From Flavobacterium sp. N3904 (GTDB taxonomy: Bacteria > Bacteroidota > Bacteroidia > Flavobacteriales > Flavobacteriaceae), in the NCBI RefSeq assembly GCF_025947305.1, contig NZ_CP110009.1:3885501-3949500 (forward strand): a DNA stretch of 64,000 bases, written 5' to 3'. The translations under genes were made by a program, and so were the position numbers. The first letter of the stretch is position 1. Each line of letters starts with the position of its first letter. Below the pieces are notes generated by a model. That model ran no database searches and was not told the DNA's origin. It saw only the letters and a program-made list of their open reading frames with translations. Below are positions 29,135 to 37,787 of the stretch, piece after piece.

Positions 29135-30943
29135 ATGAAAAAAAAATCCAAGGTATCTTTTAACAAACTCTCTTTTATAAAATTAAGGCGAATGTACTTA
29201 TTCGCCTTAATTACTATTGCCGTAACCGTGGTTTTGAGTCAGCTCCTTATTCAATACAACTTGTACAGCCAACTCAGCGATTCCAGAATCATAAACATTT
29301 CGGGAAAGCAAAGAATGCTTAGCCAAAAACTTACAAAAGAAGTTTTAATCCTGAATTTTATTACTGATTCTTTACAAAAAGAGAATCAAATAAATGCCAT
29401 CTCCAAAACCATTTCACTATGGAAATTCAACCATTATTCGTTAGTAAACGGAAATGACAGTTTGGGTTTCCCCAAAGAAAAAAATGCTATTCTCACTGAA
29501 TATTTTGAAAAATTAAAGCCCAATTTTGACATTATAATTGCGACTACCAATTCTTTTTTAGCCAACAAAAAAGAAAATAAAAACGAGCAGGAAAATCAAA
29601 AATTGGTTCAAACTATTCTCGAAAACGAAACTATTTTTCTTTCGAAAATGAACCAAATTGTTAGTGAATATGATAGAGAAGCACTTGAAAAAGTAACCCT
29701 GCAGCGCAAAACAGAATATGGTATTCTTGCTTTTACTTTATTGGTTTTATTACTGGAATTTTTATTCATTTTTAAACCGACCAACAAAAGGATTGAATTA
29801 CTCATACACAACCTTTTATCTTCCGAACGGAAAGCATTAAAATTGGCTCAAGACACTGAAATCATCAGCGAAGCAAAAGAAAATTCGGTTAAAGAATTGA
29901 AATCCCTCAATTATGCGATGGAGAACACCCTACTCTATTGCCGAATTGCAACAGACGGAACCATCATTCATATTGGTGAAAAATTCTCCAAACTACTACA
30001 ATACAACCCTTTTCTTTCGGATAAAAAATTTGGACAAGTACTAACACCTATAGAAAAAGAGCAACTCCTTATCGATCGAATCGTCCTCGAAAACCACGGC
30101 AGAGGCTGGCAAGGCGAACTGAATATAACCACCAGAAATGCACAATCGCTTTGGCTGGATTTGTCGATGGTGCCTGTTACGATTAAAAAAGACGAATCAG
30201 AACTTTTGATTATCTGTTTTGACATCACCGAACGCAAAAAAGCCGTTCAGGAAGTAGAGCGTTTGAATGCTGCTAACATTGCCGACAAATTAAGCCAACA
30301 GAAAATAATATCAAGTAAAATTGTCGAAAACCAGGAAAACGAACAAAACCGAATTGCCAGAGAAATTCACGACGGAATTGGACAAATGTTGACTGGGTTA
30401 AAATTCAGCCTCGAAAGTATCAATCTGGATGACAAAGAAAAATCAGCTCAAAAAATTGAGTACCTAAAACAACTTTCGCTTGATATTATAAAAGGAGTTC
30501 GTACAGCCACTTTCAACCTCATGCCACCGGAATTGAGCGATCACGGAATCAATTCGGCTCTTTCAAAATTAACCTCAGAGCTTTCTAAACTTACTGGAAA
30601 GAACATTCTTTTTTACAATAAAACCGATTTTAACAGCCGTTTGGACTCTTTAATCGAAATCAACATTTATCGATTGACTCAAGAAGCCATAAACAATGCC
30701 ATCAAATATGCTGATTCTAGTCATATCATCGTACAACTTTCACATAGCGCGACACTCTTGAGCATCACAGTTGACGACAACGGAAAAGGATTTGACATTA
30801 ATGCCGTTGAAAAAAAGCGAAACAGCGAATCTGGAATGGGATTACTATTTATGAAAGAGAGAATTCAGTACATTAATGGTCGTGTTTTCTTTAATTCTAT
30901 TCCAAACGAAGGAACGAGAATCACGTTTAATGTTCCTATCTAA
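29135..30943 (+). CDS. NarX-like sensor histidine kinase
   Basis: A 602-residue membrane kinase. TM1 at about 18-40; a periplasmic PilJ/NarX-type helical sensor starting with ISGKQRMLSQKLTKE, which resembles the NarX/NarQ nitrate-binding P-box; TM2 at about 195-213; a PAS domain (about 250-365); HisKA_3 with phospho-acceptor His412 in AREIHDGIGQMLTGL; and a HATPase with EAINNAIKYA and DDNGKGFD. It pairs with the NarL-type regulator 300 bp downstream and lies within the nitrate genes, so nitrate/nitrite is the likely signal. Confidence 0.9.
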   Translation: MKKKSKVSFNKLSFIKLRRMYLFALITIAVTVVLSQLLIQYNLYSQLSDSRIINISGKQRMLSQKLTKEVLILNFITDSLQKENQINAISKTISLWKFNHYSLVNGNDSLGFPKEKNAILTEYFEKLKPNFDIIIATTNSFLANKKENKNEQENQKLVQTILENETIFLSKMNQIVSEYDREALEKVTLQRKTEYGILAFTLLVLLLEFLFIFKPTNKRIELLIHNLLSSERKALKLAQDTEIISEAKENSVKELKSLNYAMENTLLYCRIATDGTIIHIGEKFSKLLQYNPFLSDKKFGQVLTPIEKEQLLIDRIVLENHGRGWQGELNITTRNAQSLWLDLSMVPVTIKKDESELLIICFDITERKKAVQEVERLNAANIADKLSQQKIISSKIVENQENEQNRIAREIHDGIGQMLTGLKFSLESINLDDKEKSAQKIEYLKQLSLDIIKGVRTATFNLMPPELSDHGINSALSKLTSELSKLTGKNILFYNKTDFNSRLDSLIEINIYRLTQEAINNAIKYADSSHIIVQLSHSATLLSITVDDNGKGFDINAVEKKRNSESGMGLLFMKERIQYINGRVFFNSIPNEGTRITFNVPI

Positions 30944-31240
30944 AAAAATCAATACCAATTTCAATGGCAATGAAAAGAATAAGTAGGAATTAAGTACAAT
31001 AATTTGAAATACAATTCAAGAATGGAAATACCGTAATATACCATCCTATCCAGCAAAACTTTCTAGTAACATTCTTCCGATCAGAATCAATAAAAACATT
31101 TAGCCAGTTATTCGTTTTAAATTTTCTTTGTGAAATTGATTTTTGACATTGAAATTGTTTATTGAAATTGAAAATTACGTATCTTAGCATCTAAATTAGA
31201 TGAATCTACTTAAAAAGTAGTATTGAACAATACGTATATT

Positions 31241-31900
31241 ATGAATAATACAATTCGAGTAGTTCTTGCAGATGACCACGTATTTGTGAGAGATGGCATA
31301 AAATCATTGTTGGAAAATGAAGCCAACATTACTGTTGTAGGTGAAGCTACAGATGGTCTTGAGGCCTTAACTTTAATAAACAATCTCCAACCCGATTTAT
31401 TAATTCTTGATATTAGAATGCCAAACCTAACAGGTATTGAGGTGGTTGAACAACTACGAAGCAAAAACAATTTGGTAAAAATTGTAATGCTTTCTATGCA
31501 TGAATCCGAAGAATACGTATTGAAATCCATACAAGCAGGAGCCGACGGATACTTACTTAAAGGATCCAGCAAAGAAGAATTTTTGAAAGCATTGCATACC
31601 GTTGCCAATGGCGGAAAATATTTTAGTGGAGACATTTCATCCATATTGATTGGCCAATTGACTAATCCAACATTTACAGCCGAAACGAAACAATCTTTGG
31701 GCGAAGACCAAGTAATTACCAAAAGAGAAAAAGAAATTCTAAGACTTCTACTAACAGGAAAAGGAAACAAAGAAATTGCAGAAGCATTGGACATCAGTAA
31801 AAGAACTGCCGAAGTGCATCGATTTAATTTGATGAAAAAATTAAAAGTAAAAAACCTGATGGAGCTTTCGAACAAAGCCACAGAGTATTCGCTTTTATAA
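31241..31900 (+). CDS. NarL/LuxR-family response regulator
   Basis: A 219-residue regulator from the ATG at 31241 (the in-frame upstream TTG at 31223 is less likely). The receiver domain has the acidic pair ADDH (residues 10-13), phospho-acceptor Asp57 in LLILDIRMPN, and Lys in YLLKGSS. The C-terminal LuxR-type helix-turn-helix is TKREKEILRLLLTGKGNKEIAEAL and following. It is the partner of the upstream NarX-like kinase. The candidate target motif contains TACGTA, and its own leader has TACGTA at 31168-31173 and 31231-31236. Confidence 0.92.
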   Translation: MNNTIRVVLADDHVFVRDGIKSLLENEANITVVGEATDGLEALTLINNLQPDLLILDIRMPNLTGIEVVEQLRSKNNLVKIVMLSMHESEEYVLKSIQAGADGYLLKGSSKEEFLKALHTVANGGKYFSGDISSILIGQLTNPTFTAETKQSLGEDQVITKREKEILRLLLTGKGNKEIAEALDISKRTAEVHRFNLMKKLKVKNLMELSNKATEYSLL

Positions 31901-31917
31901 AGATGCTAAGAAACTAT

Positions 31918-31945
31918 CCCGATAGCTATCGGGACTAATATTTTT
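31918..31945 (+). terminator. Terminator after the response regulator gene
   Basis: Perfect palindrome CCCGATAGCTATCGGG (31918-31933) followed within 9 bp by a T run. Confidence 0.7.
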
Positions 31946-31970
31946 TTAGTTTAAAGGTTTAAAAAATATA

Positions 31971-32010
31971 AACGCCAGATCAGTACTTAGTGATTTGGCG
32001 TTTTCTATTT
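31971..32010 (+). terminator. Second terminator-like hairpin
   Basis: AACGCCA (31971-31977) pairs with TGGCGTT (31996-32002), followed by TTCTATTTT. Confidence 0.55.
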
Positions 32011-32051
32011 TAAAAACTTAGCAACTTAGTAACTTAGTAATTTCAAAAAAA

Positions 32052-32126
32052 TACGTATAAATACTTAATTATTTTAAAAAAACTGCGAAAACGCAGTTTT
32101 TAAATACGACATACTACTTAGTTTTG
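32052..32126 (+). promoter_or_regulatory. Nitrogen-regulon motif, hairpin and promoter upstream of narK
   Basis: TACGTATAAATACTTA (32052-32067) is the exact reverse complement of the 16-mer before nirB. It is followed by a 10-bp stem (32078-32101, loop AAAA) and by TAGTTTTG (32119-32126), a TAnnTTTG -7 element 18 bp before the narK start. Confidence 0.6.
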
Positions 32127-32143
32127 TAAAAAATATAAGTATT

Positions 32144-33622
32144 ATGTCAACAACACACTCTCTTTCGCAATCGCACCGCATTTTATTTTTAAACACATTG
32201 GCCTTTACGGTGTGCTTCGCTTGTTGGACGCTCAACGGCGTTTTGGTAACATTCTTAGTAGATAACGGAATCTTCAAATGGGACGTTGTACAAGTTGGAT
32301 GGCTATTGGGAATTCCAATTTTAACTGGATCAATCATGCGATTGCCAATAGGTATGCTAACCGATAAATTTGGTGGTAAATACGTATTCTCGTTATTGCT
32401 TCTCCTCTGCTCTATTCCCTTATTTCTATTACCCTTTGCAGATAGTTTTTTTATGTTCGCCTTTTTAAGTTTTCTATTTGGTATGGTTGGAACCAGTTTT
32501 GCAGTTGGTATCGGCTTCACCTCTATTTGGTATCCAAAAGAATGGCAAGGAAGAGCCTTGGGAATCTTTGGAATGGGTAATGCGGGTGCCGCTATCACAA
32601 CATTTATGGCACCATCCTTATTAAACGAATTCTCTATAGCTGACCCTCAAAATGGATGGAAACTACTGCCTGTTCTGTATGGAGCGGCACTGGTTGTAAT
32701 TGGCATTATCTTTTTACTTTTTACCAAAAACAAAAAAATGGAAAACCAAACCAAAAGTGTTCCTCAAATGCTACAATCCTTAAAAAATGTAAGGGTTTGG
32801 AGATTTGGAGCCTATTATTTCTTGGTCTTTGGCTGTTTTGTTGCCTATTCTCAATGGTTATTGCCGAACTTTATGAATGTCTATCAAACGAGTTTGGTCA
32901 TGGGCGGAATGTTTGCCACCATGTTCAGTTTGCCGTCGGGAGTGATTCGAGCATTTGGAGGGTTTTTGTCTGATAAATTTGGTGCTAGAAAAGTGATGTA
33001 TTGGGTATTAAGCTCTTCAGTAATCCTGAGTGCTTTATTAATGGTACCGAAAATGGACATCACCACCTCTGGACCAGGCGTTATGGCAACCAAAAAAGGA
33101 ATCATCACTGCCGTAACAAAGACACTGGTGAAAGTGGGAGAAAAAAAATTTCCAATCAATTTAAAAATAAATAAACCTATTGAAAATACTATATTCCCAA
33201 CACGTAATTCTTGGCAACAAGTTGTTGTGACAAAAAATCAAGAAGTAAAGAAAAAAGAATTAATTGCCAAAGGAGTCACCGCTATTCACTTTAGTGCCAA
33301 TATGTGGGTGTATCTCGTATTGGTAATCCTTATTGGAATATCTTGGGGAATTGGTAAAGCTGCTGTTTATAAACACATCCCAGAATATTTTCCAACCGAA
33401 GTAGGAGTTGTTGGCGGAATGGTTGGAATGATTGGTGGTCTTGGCGGTTTCTTTGGACCAATCATCTTTGGCTATTTACTGACTTGCACCGGAATTTGGT
33501 CCAGCTCATGGATTTTTATATTGTTATTGTCAGTGTTATGCTTGATTTGGATGCACATGACTGTTACCAAAATCATGAACGAAAAACAACCTATTTTATC
33601 CAAAGAAATGGATCGAAAATAA
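32144..33622 (+). CDS. narK: NarK-type nitrate/nitrite MFS transporter
   Basis: A 492-residue major facilitator with twelve hydrophobic segments. MFS motifs are RLPIGMLTDKFGGKY after TM2 and GGFLSDKFGARKVMYW in the second half, plus glycine-rich helices (GMVGMIGGLGGFFGP) of the nitrate/nitrite porter family. An about 70-residue hydrophilic, lysine-rich insertion (roughly residues 305-380) interrupts the second half. It lies between the two-component system and the nitrate reductase gene and carries the regulon motif, so nitrate uptake is likely. Confidence 0.92.
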   Translation: MSTTHSLSQSHRILFLNTLAFTVCFACWTLNGVLVTFLVDNGIFKWDVVQVGWLLGIPILTGSIMRLPIGMLTDKFGGKYVFSLLLLLCSIPLFLLPFADSFFMFAFLSFLFGMVGTSFAVGIGFTSIWYPKEWQGRALGIFGMGNAGAAITTFMAPSLLNEFSIADPQNGWKLLPVLYGAALVVIGIIFLLFTKNKKMENQTKSVPQMLQSLKNVRVWRFGAYYFLVFGCFVAYSQWLLPNFMNVYQTSLVMGGMFATMFSLPSGVIRAFGGFLSDKFGARKVMYWVLSSSVILSALLMVPKMDITTSGPGVMATKKGIITAVTKTLVKVGEKKFPINLKINKPIENTIFPTRNSWQQVVVTKNQEVKKKELIAKGVTAIHFSANMWVYLVLVILIGISWGIGKAAVYKHIPEYFPTEVGVVGGMVGMIGGLGGFFGPIIFGYLLTCTGIWSSSWIFILLLSVLCLIWMHMTVTKIMNEKQPILSKEMDRK

Positions 33623-33649
33623 TATTTATTTTTAGTTACTTGCAGCTAG

Positions 33650-33688
33650 CTGTTCCCAAAAATGCCATTTTGGGAGCAGTTTTTTTTT
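33650..33688 (+). terminator. Strong terminator after narK
   Basis: CTGTTCCCAAAA (from 33650) pairs with TTTTGGGAGCAG (to 33679), followed by nine Ts. Confidence 0.88.
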
Positions 33689-33734
33689 AATAAAAATCCA
33701 AACTATTTATTTTTCACGAATCAGTTGAATGTTT

Positions 33735-33855
33735 ACGGTTTTGCGTGAGTGATGGCAGTGGAGCTCTTTTTTGAGAGGCTTTTTTCTAGCCTTTCAAAAA
33801 AAGCGGGAACGTACAGCACGACCCGCAGGGGCACGCCCGAAAACAGTATTCAGTA
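33735..33855. repeat. Dispersed palindromic repeat, related copy
   Basis: Contains GATGGCAGTGGAGCTC, a CTTTTTTCTAG/CTTTCAAAAAAAG pairing region and GGAACGTACAGCACGACCCG; it resembles the repeat family at 14.8, 20.1 and 39.5 kb in layout (purine block, U/A stem, GC tail). No gene in the 495-bp gap 33623-34117. Confidence 0.4.
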
Positions 33856-34025
33856 CTCAGTATTCAGTCTCAGGTTGCAGTCTAAAAGGTACTGTTTTAA
33901 AATAATACCAAAAAAACATTTATTATTCCGCTATGGCATACAATTCTTGTAATAATTCAAAAAAGAGAACTGATTTTTAACATTCCAATTTTAATACCTT
34001 AAACATCAAAATAAAATTAGATTTA

Positions 34026-34058
34026 TACGTATTTATACGTAATTATTACTTATTTTTG
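34026..34058 (+). promoter_or_regulatory. Double TACGTA site and promoter upstream of the nitrate reductase gene
   Basis: Two TACGTA boxes ten bases apart (34026-34031 and 34036-34041, each preceded by TTTA) are followed by TATTTTTG (34051-34058), a TAnnTTTG -7 element. The layout parallels the motifs before nirB and narK. Confidence 0.6.
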
Positions 34059-34117
34059 TTTTCATACAATGTACATTTCATACATTCAAAACTACTTTAC
34101 CAATAAAGACAAACCTA

Positions 34118-37100
34118 ATGCAAAATACAGAAATCAAAACTACGTGTTCCTATTGTGGAGTAGGATGCGGAATTATTGTAAAAAATGATTCTAAAAATGG
34201 AGTGACGGTTGCCGGCGACAAAGACCATCCCGTAAATAGAGGAATGCTTTGTTCTAAAGGGATGAATCTGCATTATGTGGTGAATGATACTTCGGATAGG
34301 ATACTGTATCCCGAAATGAGATGGAGTAAATCGCATCCGAAAGAAAGAGTAAGTTGGGATGCCGCTCTGGATCGTGCTGCCGCGGTTTTTTCCTCCATTA
34401 TAAAAAAACACGGACCAGACAGCGTAGGGTTTTACATCTCAGGACAATGTTTGACCGAAGAATATTATCTCGTAAACAAATTGGTTAAAGGTTTCTTGAA
34501 AACCAACAATATAGACACCAACTCCAGACTTTGCATGAGTTCGGCGGTGGCGGGTTACAAAAAGACCTTTGGGGAAGACTCGGTTCCTGTTGCTTATGCC
34601 GATATCGAACTTGCCGATACTTTCTTGATCACTGGAGCCAATCCTGCTTTTTGTCACCCGATTCTTTTCAGACGAATGGAACAACACAAAGAAAAAAATC
34701 CAAAAACAAAAATCATAGTTGTTGATCCGAGACGCACCGACTCGGCTATCGCGGCTGATTTGCACTTACAAATACTTCCGGGAACGGACATTGTTTTATA
34801 CCATGCTATCGGGAAACGCTTGATCGAAAAAGGCTATGTCGATTCGGATTTTGTGAAAAACCATACCGAAAATTACCAACTGTACAAAGAGATGGTATGC
34901 AACAGTTCTTTCGAAAGAGCGTCTAAATTATGCGGTGTACCGGTAACTGACATTCACTTAGCAGCCGATATTATTGGCAAAGCCAAAGGATTTATATCCA
35001 TGTGGGCTATGGGGCTAAACCAAAGTGCCATTGGTGTTGACAAAAACACCGCTTTACTAAATCTCTCATTAGTGACTGGACAAATAGGTAAACCAGGATC
35101 AGGCCCTTTCTCTTTAACTGGACAACCCAACGCTATGGGAGGTCGCGAAGTGGGTGGAATGGCCAATTTACTAGCAGTTCACAAAGAGTTAAACAATGCG
35201 GAACACCGCAAGGAAGTGGCCGATTTTTGGGGAGTGGAATCCATTTCTGAAAAACCAGGACTGACGGCAACCGAAATGTTTGACGCCTTAGAATCTGGAA
35301 AAATGAAAGCCATTTGGATAATTTGCACCAATCCTATAGTGAGTTTACCCGATTCCCGAAGAGTCGAAAAAGCCTTGCAAAACGCCAAATTCGTAGTCGT
35401 TCAAGACATCTCCCACAATGCTGATACGGCTAAGTTTGCCGATTTACTATTGCCTGCAGCTGGCTGGTTGGAAAAAGAAGGAACGATGACCAACTCGGAA
35501 CGTCGCATTTCTTATTTACCAAAAGGGATTAATGCTCCAGGAGAAGCGTTATCGGATGTGGAAATTTTATTGCGTTTTGCCAAAAAAATGAAATTTTCCG
35601 GTTTCAATTTTAATAACATAGAAGCCGTTTACAAAGAATACTGCCTGATGACCAAAGGCACCAATATGGATATTTCGTATCTAAATTATTCCAGATTGAA
35701 AAACGAAGGGACTTTCCAGTGGCCCGTTCCCGATTATGGGCACCCGGGCACTCCCCGATTATTTGCCGACAAAAAATTCTATACACCTTCGCAAAAAGCG
35801 ATTTTCAATATTCCGACGAGTATCGAAAACACATCCGCACTGCCTTCCGAAAAATATCCATTTATATTGACCACGGGACGTATTCGGGATCAATGGCACA
35901 CGATGACCAAAACGGGAAAAGTGTCTCGATTGATGACGCACACTCCTAGCCCAGTACTAGAAATCAATCCTATTGATGCGTACAAATGGGATATAAAAAA
36001 TGGCAATATTGTTGTGGTAAGCAGCAAAAACGGCGAAGTTCGCGTAAAAGCCAAAGTAACAGAAACGATCAAAGAAGGCGTTTTATTTTTGCCAATGCAT
36101 TGGGGAAAACAATTGGACAACGATTTGAACAGAACCAACAATCTAACGAATACCATTGTCGATCCAATATCCAAAGAACCTGATTTCAAATACACCACGG
36201 TTGCAGTTGCCAAATACGTAAAACCGTTTCAAAAGATCGCAGTTATTGGTGCTGGAGCAGCGGCTTTTCGCTTTATACAGAATTACAGAGAAATCAATAC
36301 TACCGATGAAATTATTGTATTTTCCAATGAGGAAAATCCATTCTACAATCGTGTTTTATTGCCCGAATATGTAACAGCCGAATTGTCTTGGGAAAGTCTG
36401 CTGAAAATAAAAGACGAAGCATTAGGTCAACTGAATATCACCATGAAATCGGGCGTTGCTATCGAAAATGTAAATACAACTGACAAAGTAATAACAGACA
36501 GCAACGGAACCGTTCATCAGTTTGACACCTTGATCATGGCAACGGGAAGTCGTCCTTTTATACCCGAAAATGCCCAGTTGCATCTTCCGGGACGTTTTAC
36601 CATCCGAAAGAAAAATGATGCTGATAGATTAAAAGACTACTTAGACGGAACCAATTTACCCGCCGAAGAACAGCATGTAGTGATTGTGGGTGGTGGATTA
36701 TTAGGATTAGAATTAGCTGCAGCACTCAAACACAAAAAAGTCAAAATTACGATTATTCAACGAGCGTCTCGATTGATGGAGCGTCAATTAGACAGAATCT
36801 CGAGTAAATTATTGGCCGAAGAAGTGCAACTGCGAGACATTCAAATTTATTTTGATAATGAAGTCAGCACCGTATTTGAAACTGACAATGCCAACGAACT
36901 CGAAATCGCCTTGAAAAGCGGTCGAATCATTACCGCCAATACCATTGTGTATACCATTGGAACCATTCCGAACATCGAATTGGCCAAGGAAACCGGGCTG
37001 GCATGCGGACGTGGCGTAAAAGTCAATCAGTATTTGCAAACCTCCAATCCAGATGTATTTGCCATTGGTGAAATTGCCGAGTTCAACAATATGTTATTCG

Positions 37101-37633
37101 GAATTACTTCTGCCGCCGAAGAACAAGCCGATGTTTTGGCTAATTTTATTGCCGGCGATATCAGCAGTTTTTACAAAGGATCGGTGTTGATGAATATCCT
37201 GAAACTGGAAGACATCAATCTGTGTTCGATTGGTCAAATCGAAGTGCCCGAAAATGACGATTCCTACGAAGAAATTGTTTTTGCCGACTTAGGAAAACGT
37301 TATTACAAAAAATGCATCGTCAAGAACGATTTACTCATAGGCGCCATCCTGATGGGGGACAAAAATGAGTTTGCCGAATTCAAAACGATGATCGAAAGCA
37401 AAATCGAATTGGCCGACAAGCGAAACACACTATTAAGGGGAAGCAGTGCCGAAGCCAAACCAGTATTGGGAAAACTCGTTTGTTCTTGTAGTCAGGTTGG
37501 AAGTGGAAACATAGAAGATTGCATCAAAAGCGGCGTTACCAACTTTACCGAATTGTGCAAAACCACCGGAGCGGGACTCGGCTGTGGCAGCTGCAAAACC
37601 GAAGTGAAGGAGATATTGGCGAAGGTGAAATAG
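34118..37633 (+). CDS. nasA: Assimilatory nitrate reductase fused to FAD and BFD-like domains
   Basis: An 1171-residue fusion. Residues 1 to about 690 form a molybdopterin oxidoreductase with an N-terminal [4Fe-4S] site (Cys10, Cys13, Cys17, Cys45), as in NasA/NarB. From about residue 705 (KIAVIGAGAAAFRFIQNY) an NirB/NasB-like FAD/NAD oxidoreductase follows, with GGGLLGLELAAAL near 855. The last 50 residues (VCSCSQ ... GCGSCKTEV) form a BFD-like [2Fe-2S] domain. Nitrate reductase and its NAD(P)H-reducing partner are thus one polypeptide. It precedes the rubredoxin fusion gene. Confidence 0.92.
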   Translation: MQNTEIKTTCSYCGVGCGIIVKNDSKNGVTVAGDKDHPVNRGMLCSKGMNLHYVVNDTSDRILYPEMRWSKSHPKERVSWDAALDRAAAVFSSIIKKHGPDSVGFYISGQCLTEEYYLVNKLVKGFLKTNNIDTNSRLCMSSAVAGYKKTFGEDSVPVAYADIELADTFLITGANPAFCHPILFRRMEQHKEKNPKTKIIVVDPRRTDSAIAADLHLQILPGTDIVLYHAIGKRLIEKGYVDSDFVKNHTENYQLYKEMVCNSSFERASKLCGVPVTDIHLAADIIGKAKGFISMWAMGLNQSAIGVDKNTALLNLSLVTGQIGKPGSGPFSLTGQPNAMGGREVGGMANLLAVHKELNNAEHRKEVADFWGVESISEKPGLTATEMFDALESGKMKAIWIICTNPIVSLPDSRRVEKALQNAKFVVVQDISHNADTAKFADLLLPAAGWLEKEGTMTNSERRISYLPKGINAPGEALSDVEILLRFAKKMKFSGFNFNNIEAVYKEYCLMTKGTNMDISYLNYSRLKNEGTFQWPVPDYGHPGTPRLFADKKFYTPSQKAIFNIPTSIENTSALPSEKYPFILTTGRIRDQWHTMTKTGKVSRLMTHTPSPVLEINPIDAYKWDIKNGNIVVVSSKNGEVRVKAKVTETIKEGVLFLPMHWGKQLDNDLNRTNNLTNTIVDPISKEPDFKYTTVAVAKYVKPFQKIAVIGAGAAAFRFIQNYREINTTDEIIVFSNEENPFYNRVLLPEYVTAELSWESLLKIKDEALGQLNITMKSGVAIENVNTTDKVITDSNGTVHQFDTLIMATGSRPFIPENAQLHLPGRFTIRKKNDADRLKDYLDGTNLPAEEQHVVIVGGGLLGLELAAALKHKKVKITIIQRASRLMERQLDRISSKLLAEEVQLRDIQIYFDNEVSTVFETDNANELEIALKSGRIITANTIVYTIGTIPNIELAKETGLACGRGVKVNQYLQTSNPDVFAIGEIAEFNNMLFGITSAAEEQADVLANFIAGDISSFYKGSVLMNILKLEDINLCSIGQIEVPENDDSYEEIVFADLGKRYYKKCIVKNDLLIGAILMGDKNEFAEFKTMIESKIELADKRNTLLRGSSAEAKPVLGKLVCSCSQVGSGNIEDCIKSGVTNFTELCKTTGAGLGCGSCKTEVKEILAKVK

Positions 37634-37787
37634 AGTTTAAATTGTTTAAAGTTTAAAATTGTTTAATAGTCTCATCCTGCTAAAAAACAACATCAACATC
37701 AAAACAACAAACCTTGAACAATTTCAAACGATTAAACATTTAAAAAAATTCAAACCTTTAAACAACCAACAATAAAAGCTAAAAGAC

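Noticed and set aside
33749..33952. 67-codon ORF after narK
   Set aside because: It overlaps a dispersed palindromic repeat and has no coding character.
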